Source of the DNA: Eledone cirrhosa
Lineage: Eukaryota; Mollusca; Cephalopoda; Octopoda; Eledonidae
NCBI GenBank assembly: GCA_964016885.1
Contig: OZ024743.1
Span: 75,902,240 to 75,966,239 of the forward strand
DNA length: 64,000 bases
Direction of reading: 5' to 3'
Numbering within the stretch: position 1 is the stretch's first letter; each line of letters begins with the position of its first letter. The notes under the pieces were generated by a model. The model did not search any database. It saw only the letters and a list, made by a program, of their open reading frames with translations, and was not told where the DNA came from. Both the position numbers and the translations under genes were made by a program. Below, piece by piece: positions 15,901-31,899 of the stretch.

Positions 15901-18900
15901 TATATATAGCTAGTGAGGTCTATTTTATTATATATAGCTAGTGCGGTCTATTGTATTATATATAGCTAGTGAGGTCTATTGTATTATATATAGCTGGTGA
16001 AGTCTATTGTATTATATATAAGTAGTGAGGTCTATTGTATTATATATAGCTGGTGAGGTCTATTGTATTATATACAGCTAGTGAGGTCTAGTTTATTATA
16101 TACAGCTAGTGAGGTCTATTGTATTATATATAGCTAGAGAGGTCTATTGTATTATATATAGCTGGTGAGGTCTACTGTATTATATATAGCTAGTGAGGTC
16201 TATTGTATTATATATAGCTGGTGAGGTCTATTGTATTATATATAGCTGGTGAAGTCTATTGTATTATATATAGCTGGTGAGGTCTATTGTATTATATATA
16301 GCTAGTGAGGTCTATTGGATTATATATAGCTGGTAAGGTCTATTGTATTATATATAGCTAGTGAGGTCTATTGTATTATATATAGCTAGTGAGGTCTATT
16401 GTATTATATATAGCTGGTGAGGTCTATTGTATTATATATAGCTGCTGAAGTCTATTGTATTATATATAGCTGGTGAGGTCTATTGTATTATATATAGCTA
16501 GTGAGGTCTATTGGATTATATATAGCTGGTAAGGTCTATTTTATTATATATAGCTAGTGAGGTCTATTCTATTATATATAGCTGGTGAGGTCTATTGTAT
16601 TATATACAGCTAGTGAGGTCTATTGTATTATATATAGCTAGTGATGTCTATTGTATTATATATAGCTGGTGCGGTCTATTGTATTATATATAGCTGGTGA
16701 AGTCTATTGTATTATATATAGCTGGTGCGGTCTATTGTATTATATATAGCTGGTCAGGTCTATTGTATTATATATAGCTAGTGAGGTCTATTTTATTATA
16801 TATAGCTAGTGCGGTCTATTGTATTATATATAGCTGGTGAGGTCTATTGTATTATATATAGCTAGTGAGGTCTATTGTATTATATATAGCTGGTGAGGTC
16901 TATTGTATTATATATAGCTGGTGAGGTCTATTGTATTATATATAGCTGGTGAGGTGTATTGTATTATATATAGCTGGTGAGGTCTATTGTATTATATATA
17001 GCTAGTGAGGTCTATTGTATTATATATGGCTGGTGAGGTTTATTGTATTATATAAAGCTAGTGAGGTCTATTTTATTATATATAGGTAGTGAGGACTATT
17101 GTATTATATATGGCTAGTCATGTCTATGGTATTATATATAGCTAGTGAGGTCTATTTTATTATATATAGCTGGTGAGGTCTATTGTATTATATATAGCTA
17201 GTGAGGTCTATTGTATTATATATAGCTGGTGCGGTCTATTGTATTATATATAGCTGGTGAGTTCTATTGTATTATATATAGCTGGTGCGGTCTATTGTAT
17301 TATATATAGCTGGTCAGGTCTATCGTATTATATATAGCTAGTGAGGTCTATTTTATTATATATAGCTAGTGCGGTCTATTGTATTATATATAGCTAGTGA
17401 GGTCTATTGTATTATATATAGCTGGTGAAGTCTATTGTATTATATATAAGTAGTGAGGTCTATTGTATTATATATAGCTGGTGAGGTCTATTGTATTATA
17501 TACAGCTAGTGAGGTCTAGTTTATTATATACAGCTAGTGAGGTCTATTGTATTATATATAGCTAGAGAGGTCTATTGTATTATATATAGCTGGTGAGGTC
17601 TATTGTATTATATATAGCTAGTGAGGTCTATTGTATTATATATAGCTGGTGAGGTCTATTGTATTATATATAGCTGGTGAAGTCTATTGTATTATATATA
17701 GCTGGTGAAGTCTATTGTATTATATATAGCTAGTGAGGTCTATTGGATTATATATAGCTGGTGAGGTCTATTGTATTATATATAGCTAGTGAGGTCTATT
17801 GGATTATATATAGCTGGTAAGGTCTATTGTATTATATATAGCTAGTGAGGTCTATTGTATTATATATAGCTAGTGAGGTCTATTGTATTATATATAGCTG
17901 GTGAGGTCTATTGTATTATATATAGCTGCTGAAGTCTATTGTATTATATATAGCTGGTGAGGTCTATTGTATTATATATAGCTAGTGAGGTCTATTGGAT
18001 TATATATAGCTGGTAAGGTCTATTTTATTATATATAGCTAGTGAGGTCTATTCTATTATATATAGCTGGTGAGGTCTATTGTATTATATACAGCTAGTGA
18101 GGTCTATTGTATTATATATAGCTAGTGATGTCTATTGTATTATATATAGCTGGTGCGGTCTATTGTATTATATATAGCTGGTGAAGTCTATTGTATTATA
18201 TATAGCTGGTGCGGTCTATTGTATTATATATAGCTGGTCAGGTCTATTGTATTATATATAGCTAGTGAGGTCTATTTTATTATATATAGCTAGTGCGGTC
18301 TATTGTATTATATATAGCTGGTGAGGTCTATTGTATTATATATAGCTAGTGAGGTCTATTGTATTATATATAGCTGGTGAGGTCTATTGTATTATATATA
18401 GCTGGTGAGGTCTATTGTATTATATATAGCTGGTGAGGTGTATTGTATTATATATAGCTGGTGAGGTCTATTGTATTATATATAGCTAGTGAGGTCTATT
18501 GTATTATATATGGCTGGTGAGGTTTATTGTATTATATAAAGCTAGTGAGGTCTATTTTATTATATATAGGTAGTGAGGACTATTGTATTATATATGGCTA
18601 GTCATGTCTATGGTATTATATATAGCTAGTGAGGTCTATTTTATTATATATAGCTGGTGAGGTCTATTGTATTATATATAGCTAGTGAGGTCTATTGTAT
18701 TATATATAGCTGGTGCGGTCTATTGTATTATATATAGCTGGTGAGTTCTATTGTATTATATATAGCTGGTGCGGTCTATTGTATTATATATAGCTGGTCA
18801 GGTCTATCGTATTATATATAGCTAGTGAGGTCTATTTTATTATATATAGCTAGTGCGGTCTATTGTATTATATATAGCTAGTGAGGTCTATTGTATTATA

Positions 18901-19850
18901 TATAGCTGGTGAAGTCTATTGTATTATATATAAGTAGTGAGGTCTATTGTATTATATATAGCTGGTGAGGTCTATTGTATTATATACAGCTAGTGAGGTC
19001 TAGTTTATTATATACAGCTAGTGAGGTCTATTGTATTATATATAGCTAGAGAGGTCTATTGTATTATATATAGCTGGTGAGGTCTATTGTATTATATATA
19101 GCTAGTGAGGTCTATTGTATTATATATAGCTGGTGAGGTCTATTGTATTATATATAGCTGGTGAAGTCTATTGTATTATATATAGCTGGTGAAGTCTATT
19201 GTATTATATATAGCTAGTGAGGTCTATTGGATTATATATAGCTGGTGAGGTCTATTGTATTATATATAGCTAGTGAGGTCTATTGGATTATATATAGCTA
19301 GTGAGGTCTATTGTATTATATATAGATGGTGAGGTCTATTGTATTATATATAGCTGCTGAAGTCTATTGTATTATATATAGCTGGTGAGGTCTATTGTAT
19401 TATATATAGCTAGTGAGGTCTATTGGATTATATATAGCTGGTAAGGTCTATTTTATTATATATAGCTAGTGAGGTCTATTCTATTATATATAGCTGGTGA
19501 GGTCTATTGTATTATATACAGCTAGTGAGGTCTATTGTATTATATATAGCTAGTGATGACTATTGTATTATATATAGCTGGTGCGGTCTATTGTATTATA
19601 TATAGCTGGTGAGGTCTATTGTATTATATATAGCTGGTGCGGTCTATTGTATTATATATAGCTGGTCAGGTCTATTGTATTATATATAGCTAGTGAGGTC
19701 TATTTTATTATATATAGCTAGTGCGGTCTATTGTATTATATATAGCTGGTGAGGTCTATTGTATTATATATAGCTAGTGAGGTCTATTGTATTATATATA
19801 GCTGGTGAGGTCTATTGTATTATATATAGCTGGTGAGGTCTATTGTATTA
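15599..19850 (+). repeat. Higher-order repeat, about 1.45 kb, three units
   Basis: The pair GGCTGGTGAGGTTTATTG followed by a monomer with TATATAGGTAGTGAGGAC recurs at about 15,599, 17,028 and 18,512, spacings of about 1,430 and 1,484 bp. Diagnostic monomers such as AAGTAGTGAGG and GTCTAGTTTATT also appear three times in the same order. The third unit lacks a couple of monomers found in the second, so unequal exchange has trimmed it. Confidence 0.85.
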
Positions 19851-22800
19851 TATATATAGCTAGTGTGGTCTATTGTATTATATATAGCTAGTGATGACTA
19901 TTGTATTATATATAGCTAGTGAGGTCTATTGTATTTTATATAGCTGGGGCGGTCTTTTGACTTATATATAGCTAGTGATGACTATTGTATTATATATATC
20001 TAGTGAGGTCTATTGTATTATATATAGCTAGTGAGGTCTATTGTATTATTTATAGCTGGTGAGCTCTATTGTATTATATATAGCTAGAGAGGTCTATTGT
20101 ATTATTTATAGCTGGTGAAGTCTATTATATTATATATAGCTGGTGAAGTCTATTGTATTATATATAGCTAGTGATGTCTATTGTATTATATATAGCTGGT
20201 GAGGTCTATTTTATTATATATAGCTAGTGAGGTCTATTGTATTATATATAGCTAGTGATGTCTATTGTATTATATATAGCTGGTGAGGTCTATTGTATTA
20301 TATATAGCTAGAGAGGTCTATTGTATTATATATAGCTAGTGATGTCTATTGTATTATATATAGCTGGTGAGGTCTATTGTATTATATATAACTAGTGAGG
20401 TCTATTGTATTATATATAGCGGGTGAGGTCTATTGTATTATATATAACTAGTGAGGTCTATTGTATTATATATAGGTGGTAAGGTCTATTGTATTATATA
20501 TAGCTAGTGAGGTCTATTGTATTATATATAGCTGGTGAGGTCTATTGTATTATATATAGCTAGTGAAGTCTATTGTATTATATATAGCTAGTGAGGTCTA
20601 TTGTATTATATAAAGCCAGTGAGGTCTATTTTATTATATATAGCTAGTGAGGTCTATTGTATTATATATAGCTGGTAAGGTCTATTGTGTTATATATAGC
20701 TACTGAGGTCTATTGTATTATATATAGCTAGTGAGGTCTATTGTATTATATATAGCTGGTGAAGTCTATTGTATTATATATAGTTAGTGAGGTCTATTGT
20801 TTTATATATAGCTGGTGAGCTCTATTGTATTATATATAGCTAGAGAGGTCTATTGTATTATATATAGCTGGTGAGGTCTATTGTATTATATATAGCTAGT
20901 GAGGTCTATTGTATTATATATAGCTAGTGAGGGCTATTGTATTATATATGGCTAGTCATGTCTATTGTATTATATAGCTGGTGCGGTCTATTGTATTATA
21001 TATAGCTGGTGAGGTCTATTGTATTATATATAGCTGGTGAGGTCTATTTTATTATATACAGCTGGTGCGGTCTATTGAATTATATATAGCTAGTGATGAC
21101 TATTGTATTATATATAGCTAGTGAGGTCTATTGTATTTTATATAGCTGGTGCGGTCTATTGTATTATATAGAGTTAGGTGAGGTCTATTGTATCATATAT
21201 AGCTGGTGAGGTCTATTGTATTATATATAGCTAGTGACGTCTATTTTATTATATATAGCTAGTGCGGTCTATTGTATTATATATAGCTAGTGAGGTCTAT
21301 TGTATTATATATAGCTGGTGAGGTCTATTGTATTATATATAGCTGGTGAAGTCTATTGTATTATATATAGCTGGTGAGGTCTATTGTATTATATATAGCT
21401 GGTGAGGTCTATTGTATTATATATAGCTAGTGAGGTCTATTGTATTATATATAGCTGGTGAGGTTTATTGTATTATATAAAGCTAGTGAGGTCTATTTTA
21501 TTATATATAGCTAGTGAGGGCTATTGTATTATATATGGCTAGTCATGTCTATGGTATTATATATAGCTAGTGAGGTCTATTGTATTATATAAAGCTAGTG
21601 AGGTCTATTTTATTATATATAACTAGTGAGGTCTATTGTATTATATATAGCTGGTGAGGTCTATTGTATTATATATAGCTGGTGAGCTCTATTGTATTAT
21701 ATATAGCTAGAGAGGTCTATTGTATTATATATAGCTAGTGATGTCTATTGTATTATATATAACAGGTGAGGTCTATTGTATTATATATAACTAGTGCGGT
21801 CTATTGTATTATATATAGCTGGTGAGGTCTATTGTATTATATATAGCTGGTAAGGTCTATCGTATTATATATAGCTGGTAAGGTCTATTGTATTATATAT
21901 AGCTAGTGAGGTCTATTGTATTATATATAGCTGGTGAGGTCTATTGTATTATATATAGCTAGTGAGGTCTATTGTATTATATATAGCTAGTGATGTATAT
22001 TGTATTATATATAGCTGGTGAGGTCCATTGCATGATATATAGCTGGTGAGGTCTATTGTATTATATATATAGCTTGTGAGGTCTATTGTATTATATATAG
22101 CTAGTGAGGTCTATTGTATTATATATAGCTGTTGAGGTCTATTGTATTATATATAGCTAGTGAGGTCTATTGTATTATATATAGCTAGTGATGTCTATTG
22201 TATTATATATAGCTGGTCAGGTCTATTGTATTATATATAGCTAATGAGGTCTATTTTATTATATATAGCTAGTGCGGTCTATTGTATTATATATAGCTAG
22301 TGAGGTCTATTGTATTATATATAGCTGGTGAAGTCTATTGTATTATATATAACTAGTGAGGTCTATTGTATTATATATAGCTGGTGAGGTCTATTGTATT
22401 ATATACAGCTAGTGAGGTCTATTGTATTATATACAGCTAGTGAGGTCTATTGTATTATATATAGCTAGAGAGGTCTATTGTATTATATATAGCTGGTGAC
22501 GTCTATTGTATTATATATAGCTAGTGAGGTCTATTGTATTATATATAGCTGGTGAGGTCTATTGTACTATATATAGCTGGTGAAGTCTATTGTATTATAT
22601 ATAGCTGGTGAAGTCTCTTGTATTATATATAGCTGGTGAGGTCTATTGTATTATATATAGCTAGTGAGGTCTATTGGATTATATATAGCTGGTGAGGTCT
22701 ATTGTATTATATATAGCTAGTGAGGTCTATTGTATTATATAAAGCCAGTGAGGTCTATTTTATTATATATAGCTAGTGAGGTCTATTGTATTATATATAG

Positions 22801-23749
22801 CTGGTGAGGTCTATTGTATTATATACAGCTAGTGAGGTCTATTGTATTATATATAGCTAGTGATGTCTATTGTATTATATATAGCTGGTGCGGTCTCTTG
22901 TATTATATATAGCTGGTGAGGTCTATTGTATTATATATAGATGGTGCGGTCTATTGTATTATATATAGCTGGTCAGGTCTATTGTATTATATATAGCTAG
23001 TGAGGTCTATTTTATTATATATAGCTAGTGCGGTCTATTGTATTATATAAAGCCAGTGAGGTCTATTTCATTATATATAGCTAGTGAGGTCTATTTTATT
23101 ATATATAGCTGGTGAGGTCTATTGAATTATATACAGCTAGTGAGGTCTATTGTATTATATATAGCTAGTGATGACTATTGTATTATATATAGCTAGTGAG
23201 GTCTATTGTATTTTATATAGCTGGTGCGGTCTATTGTATTATATAGAGTTAGGTGAGGTCTATTGTATCATATATAGCTGGTGAGGTCTATTGTATTATA
23301 TATAGCTAGTGAGGTCTATTTTATTATATATAGCTAGTGCGGTCTATTGTATTATATATAGCTAGTGAGGTCTATTGTATTATATATAGCTGGTGAGGTC
23401 TATTGTATTATATATAGCTGGTGAAGTCTATTGTATTATATATAGCTGGTGAGGTCTATTGTATTATATATAGCTGGTGAGGTCTATTGTATTATATATA
23501 GCTAGTGAGGTCTATTGTATTATATATAGCTGGTGAGGTTTATTGTATTATATAAAGCTAGTGAGGTCTATTTTATTATATATAGCTAGTGAGGGCTATT
23601 GTATTATATATGGCTAGTCATGTCTACGGTATTATATATAGCTAGTGAGGTCTATTGTATTATATATATAGCTGGTGAGGTCTATTGTATTATATATAGC
23701 TGGTGAGCTCTATTGTATTATATATAGCTAGAGAGGTCTATTGTATTAT

Positions 23750-26700
23750 ATATAGCTGGTGAGGTCTATTTTATTATATATAGCTGGTGAAGTCTATTAT
23801 ATTATATATAGCTGGTGAAGTCTATTGTATTATATATAGCTAGTGATGTCTATTGTATTATATATAGCTAGCGATGTCTATTGTATTATATATAACTGGT
23901 GAGGTCTATTGTATTATATATAACTAGTGAGGTCTATTGAATTATATATAGCTGGTGAGGTCTATTGTATTATATATAGCTGGAAAGGTCTATCGTATTA
24001 TATATAGCTGGTAAGGTATATTGTATTATATATAGCTAGTGAGGTCTATTGTATTATATATAGCTGGTGAGGTCTATTGTATTATATATAGCTAGTGAGG
24101 TCTATTGTATTATATATAGCTAGTGATGTATATTGTATTATATATAGCTGGTGAGGTCCATTGTATGATATATAGCTGTTGAGGTCTATTGTATTATATA
24201 TATAGCTAGTGAGGTCTATTGTATTATATATAGCTAGTGAGGTCTATTGTATTATATATAGCTAGTGATGACTATTGTATTATATATAGCTAGTGAGGTC
24301 TATTGTATTTTATATAGCTGGTGCGGTCTATTGTATTATATAGAGTTAGGTGAGGCCTATTGTATCATATATAGCTGGTGAGGTCTATTGTATTATATAT
24401 AGCTAGTGACGTCTATTTTATTATATATAGCTAGTGCGGTCTATTGTATTATATATAGCTAGTGAGGTCTATTGTATTATATATAGCTGGTGAGGTCTAT
24501 TGTATTATATATAGCTGGTGAAGTCTATTGTATTATATATAGCTGGTGAGGTCTATTGTATTATATATAGCTGGTGAGGTCTATTGTATTATATATAGCT
24601 AGTGAGGTCTATTGTATTATATATAGCTGGTGAGGTTTATTGTATTATATAAAGCTAGTGAGGTCTATTTTATTATATATAGCTAGTGAGGGCTATTGTA
24701 TTATATATGGCTAGTCATGTCTATGGTATTATATATAGCTAGTGAGGTCTATTGTATTATATAAAGCTAGTGAGGTCTATTTTATTATATATAACTAGTG
24801 AGGTCTATTGTATTATATATAGCTGGTGAGGTCTATTGTATTATATATAGCTGGTGAGCTCTATTGTATTATATATAGCTAGAGAGGTCTATTGTATTAT
24901 ATATAGCTGGTGAGGTCTATTTTATTATATATAGCTGGTGAAGTCTATTATATTATATATAGCTGGTGAAGTCTATTGTATTATATATAGCTAGTGATGT
25001 CTATTGTATTATATATAGCTAGTGATGTCTATTGTATTATATATAACAGGTGAGGTCTATTGTATTATATATAACTAGTGCGGTCTATTGTATTATATAT
25101 AGCTGGTGAGGTCTATTGTATTATATATAGCTGGTAAGGTCTATCGTATTATATATAGCTGGTAAGGTCTATTGTATTATATATAGCTAGTGAGGTCTAT
25201 TGTATTATATATAGCTGGTGAGGTCTATTGTATTATATATAGCTAGTGAGGTCTATTGTATTATATATAGCTAGTGATGTATATTGTATTATATATAGCT
25301 GGTGAGGTCCATTGTATGATATATAGCTGGTGAGGTCTATTGTATTATATATATAGCTTGTGAGGTCTATTGTATTATATATAGCTAGTGAGGTCTATTG
25401 TATTATATATAGCTGTTGAGGTCTATTGTATTATATATAGCTAGTGAGGTCTATTGTATTATATATAGCTAGTGATGTCTATTGTATTATATATAGCTGG
25501 TCAGGTCTATTGTATTATATATAGCTAGTGAGGTCTATTTTATTATATATAGCTAGTGCGGTCTATTGTATTATATATAGCTAGTGAGGTCTATTGTATT
25601 ATATATAGCTGGTGAAGTCTATTGTATTATATATAACTAGTGAGGTCTATTGTATTATATATAGCTGGTGAGGTCTATTGTATTATATACAGCTAGTGAG
25701 GTCTATTGTATTATATACAGCTAGTGAGGTCTATTGTATTATATATAGCTAGAGAGGTCTATTGTATTATATATAGCTGGTGACGTCTATTGTATTATAT
25801 ATAGCTAGTGAGGTCTATTGTATTATATATAGCTGGTGAGGTCTATTGTATTATATATAGCTGGTGAAGTCTATTGTATTATATATAGCTGGTGAAGTCT
25901 CTTGTATTATATATAGCTGGTGAGGTCTATTGTATTATATATAGCTAGTGAGGTCTATTGGATTATATATAGCTGGTGAGGTCTATTGTATTATATATAG
26001 CTAGTGAGGTCTATTGTATTATATAAAGCCAGTGAGGTCTATTTTATTATATATAGCTAGTGAGGTCTATTGTATTATATATAGCTGGTGAGGTCTATTG
26101 TATTATATACAGCTAGTGAGGTCTATTGTATTATATATAGCTAGTGATGTCTATTGTATTATATATAGCTGGTGCGGTCTCTTGTATTATATATAGCTGG
26201 TGAGGTCTATTGTATTATATATAGATGGTGCGGTCTATTGTATTATATATAGCTGGTCAGGTCTATTGTATTATATATAGCTAGTGAGGTCTATTTTATT
26301 ATATATAGCTAGTGCGGTCTATTGTATTATATAAAGCCAGTGAGGTCTATTTTATTATATATAGCTAGTGAGGTCTATTGTATTATATATAGCTGGTGAG
26401 GTCTATTGAATTATATACAGCTAGTGAGGTCTATTGTATTATATATAGCTAGTGATGACTATTGTATTATATATAGCTAGTGAGGTCTATTGTATTTTAT
26501 ATAGCTGGTGCGGTCTATTGTATTATATAGAGTTAGGTGAGGTCTATTGTATTATATATAGCTGGTGAGGTCTATTGTATTATATATGGCTAGTCATGTC
26601 TGCGGTATTATATATAGCTAGTGAGGTCTATTGTATTATATAAAGCTAGTGAGGTCTATTTTATTATATATAGCTAGTGATGTATATTGTATTATATATA

Positions 26701-29700
26701 GCTGGTGAGGTCCATTGTATGATATATAGCTGTTGAGGTCTATTGTATTATATATAGCTGGTGAGGTCTATTTTATTATATATAGCTGGTGAAGTCTATT
26801 ATATTATATATAGCTGGTGAAGTCTATTGTATTATATATAGCTAGTGATGTCTATTGTATTATATATAGCTAGCGATGTCTATTGTATTATATATAACTG
26901 GTGAGGTCTATTGTATTATATATAACTAGTGAGGTCTATTGAATTATATATAGCTGGTGAGGTCTATTGTATTATATATAGCTGGAAAGGTCTATCGTAT
27001 TATATAGAGCTGGTAAGGTATATTGTATTATATATAGCTAGTGAGGTCTATTGTATTATATATAGCTGGTGAGGTCTATTGTATTATATATAGCTAGTGA
27101 GGTCTATTGTATTATATATAGCTAGTGATGTATATTGTATTATATATAGCTGGTGAGGTCCATTGTATGATATATAGCTGTTGAGGTCTATTGTATTATA
27201 TATATAGCTAGTGAGGTCTATTGTATTATATATAGCTAGTGAGGTCTATTGTATTATATATAGCTAGTGATGACTATTGTATTATATATAGCTAGTGAGG
27301 TCTATTGTATTTTATATAGCTGGTGCGGTCTATTGTATTATATAGAGTTAGGTGAGGCCTATTGTATCATATATAGCTGGTGAGGTCTATTGTATTATAT
27401 ATAGCTAGTGACGTCTATTTTATTATATATAGCTAGTGCGGTCTATTGTATTATATATAGCTAGTGAGGTCTATTGTATTATATATAGCTGGTGAGGTCT
27501 ATTGTATTATAAATAGCTGGTGAAGTCTATTGTATTATATATAGCTGGTGAGGTCTATTGTATTATATATAGCTGGTGAGGTCTATTGTATTATATATAG
27601 CTAGTGAGGTCTATTGTATTATATATAGCTGGTGAGGTTTATTGTATTATATAAAGCTAGTGAGGTCTATTTTATTATATATAGCTAGTGAGGGCTATTG
27701 TATTATATATGGCTAGTCATGTCTATGGTATTATATATAGCTAGTGAGGTCTATTGTATTATATAAAGCTAGTGAGGTCTATTTTATTATATATAACTAG
27801 TGAGGTCTATTGTATTATATATAGCTGGTGAGGTCTATTGTATTATATATAGCTGGTGAGCTCTATTGTATTATATATAGCTAGAGAGGTCTATTGTATT
27901 ATATATAGCTGGTGAGGTCTATTTTATTATATATAGCTGGTGAAGTCTATTATATTATATATAGCTGGTGAAGTCTATTGTATTATATATAGCTAGTGAT
28001 GTCTATTGTATTATATATAGCTAGTGATGTCTATTGTATTATATATAACAGGTGAGGTCTATTGTATTATATATAACTAGTGCGGTCTATTGTATTATAT
28101 ATAGCTGGTGAGGTCTATTGTATTATATATAGCTGGTAAGGTCTATCGTATTATATATAGCTGGTAAGGTCTATTGTATTATATATAGCTAGTGAGGTCT
28201 ATTGTATTATATATAGCTGGTGAGGTCTATTGTATTATATATAGCTAGTGAGGTCTATTGTATTATATATAGCTAGTGATGTATATTGTATTATATATAG
28301 CTGGTGAGGTCCATTGTATGATATATAGCTGGTGAGGTCTATTGTATTATATATATAGCTTGTGAGGTCTATTGTATTATATATAGCTAGTGAGGTCTAT
28401 TGTATTATATATAGCTGTTGAGGTCTATTGTATTATATATAGCTAGTGAGGTCTATTGTATTATATATAGCTAGTGATGTCTATTGTATTATATATAGCT
28501 GGTCAGGTCTATTGTATTATATATAGCTAGTGAGGTCTATTTTATTATATATAGCTAGTGCGGTCTATTGTATTATATATAGCTAGTGAGGTCTATTGTA
28601 TTATATATAGCTGGTGAAGTCTATTGTATTATATATAACTAGTGAGGTCTATTGTATTATATATAGCTGGTGAGGTCTATTGTATTATATACAGCTAGTG
28701 AGGTCTATTGTATTATATACAGCTAGTGAGGTCTATTGTATTATATATAGCTAGAGAGGTCTATTGTATTATATATAGCTGGTGACGTCTATTGTATTAT
28801 ATATAGCTAGTGAGGTCTATTGTATTATATATAGCTGGTGAGGTCTATTGTATTATATATAGCTGGTGAAGTCTATTGTATTATATATAGCTGGTGAAGT
28901 CTCTTGTATTATATATAGCTGGTGAGGTCTATTGTATTATATATAGCTAGTGAGGTCTATTGGATTATATATAGCTGGTGAGGTCTATTGTATTATATAT
29001 AGCTAGTGAGGTCTATTGTATTATATAAAGCCAGTGAGGTCTATTTTATTATATATAGCTAGTGAGGTCTATTGTATTATATATAGCTGGTGAGGTCTAT
29101 TGTATTATATACAGCTAGTGAGGTCTATTGTATTATATATAGCTAGTGATGTCTATTGTATTATATATAGCTGGTGCGGTCTCTTGTATTATATATAGCT
29201 GGTGAGGTCTATTGTATTATATATAGATGGTGCGGTCTATTGTATTATATATAGCTGGTCAGGTCTATTGTATTATATATAGCTAGTGAGGTCTATTTTA
29301 TTATATATAGCTAGTGCGGTCTATTGTATTATATAAAGCCAGTGAGGTCTATTTTATTATATATAGCTAGTGAGGTCTATTGTATTATATATAGCTGGTG
29401 AGGTCTATTGAATTATATACAGCTAGTGAGGTCTATTGTATTATATATAGCTAGTGATGACTATTGTATTATATATAGCTAGTGAGGTCTATTGTATTTT
29501 ATATAGCTGGTGCGGTCTATTGTATTATATAGAGTTAGGTGAGGTCTATTGTATTATATATAGCTGGTGAGGTCTATTGTATTATATATGGCTAGTCATG
29601 TCTGCGGTATTATATATAGCTAGTGAGGTCTATTGTATTATATAAAGCTAGTGAGGTCTATTTTATTATATATAGCTAGTGATGTATATTGTATTATATA

Positions 29701-29755
29701 TAGCTGGTGAGGTCCATTGTATGATATATAGCTGTTGAGGTCTATTGTATTATAT
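23750..29755 (+). repeat. Higher-order repeat, 3,003 bp, two units
   Basis: Many private variants recur exactly or almost exactly 3,003 bp apart: GGAAAGGTCTATCG at about 23,980 and 26,983, GAGGCCTATTGTATCATAT at about 24,353 and 27,356, GGTGAGGTTTATTG at about 24,631 and 27,635, AGATGGTGCGG at about 26,223 and 29,226, and GTCTGCGGTATT at about 26,598 and 29,601. Few differences are visible between the two units. Diverged relatives of the same block occur from about 21.4 to 23.6 kb. The constant offset means this is a block duplication and not chance similarity of monomers. Confidence 0.9.
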
Positions 29756-31899
29756 ATATAGCTAGTGAGGTCTATTGTATTATATATAGCTGTTGAGGTC
29801 TATTGTATTATATATAGCTGTTGAGGTCTATTGTATTATATATAGCTAGTGAGGTCTATTGTATTATATATAGCTAGTGATGTCTATTGTATTATATATA
29901 GCTGGTCAGGTCTATTGTATTATATATAGCTAGTGAGGTCTATTTTATTATATATAGCTAGTGCGGTCTATTGTATTATATATAGCTAGTGAGGTCTATT
30001 GTATTATATATAGCTGGTGAAGTCTATTGTATTATATATAACTAGTGAGGTCTATTGTATTATATATAGCTGGTGAGGTCTATTGTATTATATACAGCTA
30101 GTGAGGTCTATTGTATTATATACAGCTGGTGAGGTCTATTGTATTATATATAGCTAGAGAGGTCTATTGTAATATATATAGCTGGTGAGGTCTATTGTAT
30201 TATATATAGCTAGTGAGGTCTATTGTATTATATATAGCTGGTGAGGTCTATTGTATTATATATAGCTGGTGAAGTCTATTGTATTATATATAGCTGGTGA
30301 GGTCTCTTGTATTATATATAGCTGGTGAGGTCTATTGTATTATATATAGCTAGTGAGGTCTATTGGATTATATATAGCTGGTGAGGTCTATTGTATTATA
30401 TATAGCTAGTGAGGTCTATTGTATTATATAAAGCCAGTGAGGTCTATTTTATTATATATAGCTAGTGAGGTCTATTGTATTATATATAGCTGGTGAGGTC
30501 TATTGTATTATATACAGCTAGTGAGGTCTATTGTATTATATATAGCTAGTGATGTCTATTGTATTATATATAGCTGGTGCGGTCTATTGTATTATATATA
30601 GCTGGTGAGGTCTATTGTATTATATATAGCTGGTGCGGTCTATTGTATTATATATAGCTGGTCAGGTCTATTGTATTATATATAGCTAGTGAGGTCTATT
30701 TTATTATATATAGCTAGTGAGGTCTATTGTATTATATATAGCTGGTGAGGTCTATTGTATTATATATGGCTGGTGAGCTCTATTGTATTATATATAGCTA
30801 GAGAGGTCTATTGTATTATATATAGCTGGTGAGGTCTATTTTATTATATATATCTGGTGAAGTCTATTATATTATATATAGCTGGTGAAGTCTATTGTAT
30901 TATATATAGCTAGTGATGTCTATTGTATTATATATAGCTAGTGATGTCTATTGTATTATATATAACTGGTGAGGTCTATTGTATTATATATAACTAGTGA
31001 GGTCTATTGTATTATATATAGCTGGTGAGGTCTATTGTATTATATATAGCTGGTAAGGTCTATCGTATTATATATAGCTGGTAAGGTCTATTGTATTATA
31101 TATAGCTAGTGAGGTCTATTGTATAATATATAGCTGGTGAGGTCTATTGTATTATATATAGCTAGTGAGGTGTATTGTATTATATATAGCTAGTGATGTA
31201 TATTGTATTATATATAGCTGGTGAGGTCCATTGTATGATATATAGCTGTTGAGGTCTATTGTATTATATATATAGCTAGTGAGGTCTATTGTATTATATA
31301 TAGCTGTTGAGGTCTATTGTATTATATATAGCTGTTGAGGTCTATTGTATTATATATAGCTAGTGAGGTCTATTGTATTATATATAGCTAGTGATGTCTA
31401 TTGTATTATATATAGCTGGTCAGGTCTATTGTATTATATATAGCTAGTGAGGTCTATTTTATTATATATAGCTAGTGCGGTCTATTGTATTATATATCGC
31501 TAGTGAGGTCTATTGTATTATATATAGCTGGTGAAGTCTATTGTATTATATATAACTAGTGAGGTCTATTGTATTATATATAGCTGGTGAGGTCTATTGT
31601 ATTATATACAGCTAGTGAGGTCTATTGTATTATATACAGCTAGTGAGGTCTATTGTATTATATATAGCTAGAGAGGTCTATTGTATTATATATAGCTGGT
31701 GACGTCTATTGTATTATATATAGCTAGTGAGGTCTATTGTATTATATATAGCTGGTGAGGTCTATTGTATTATATATAGCTGGTGAAGTCTATTGTATTA
31801 TATATAGCTGGTGAGGTCTATTGTATTATATATAGCTAGTGAGGTCTATTGTATTATATAAAGCCAGTCAGGTCTATTTTATTATATATAGCTAGTGAG

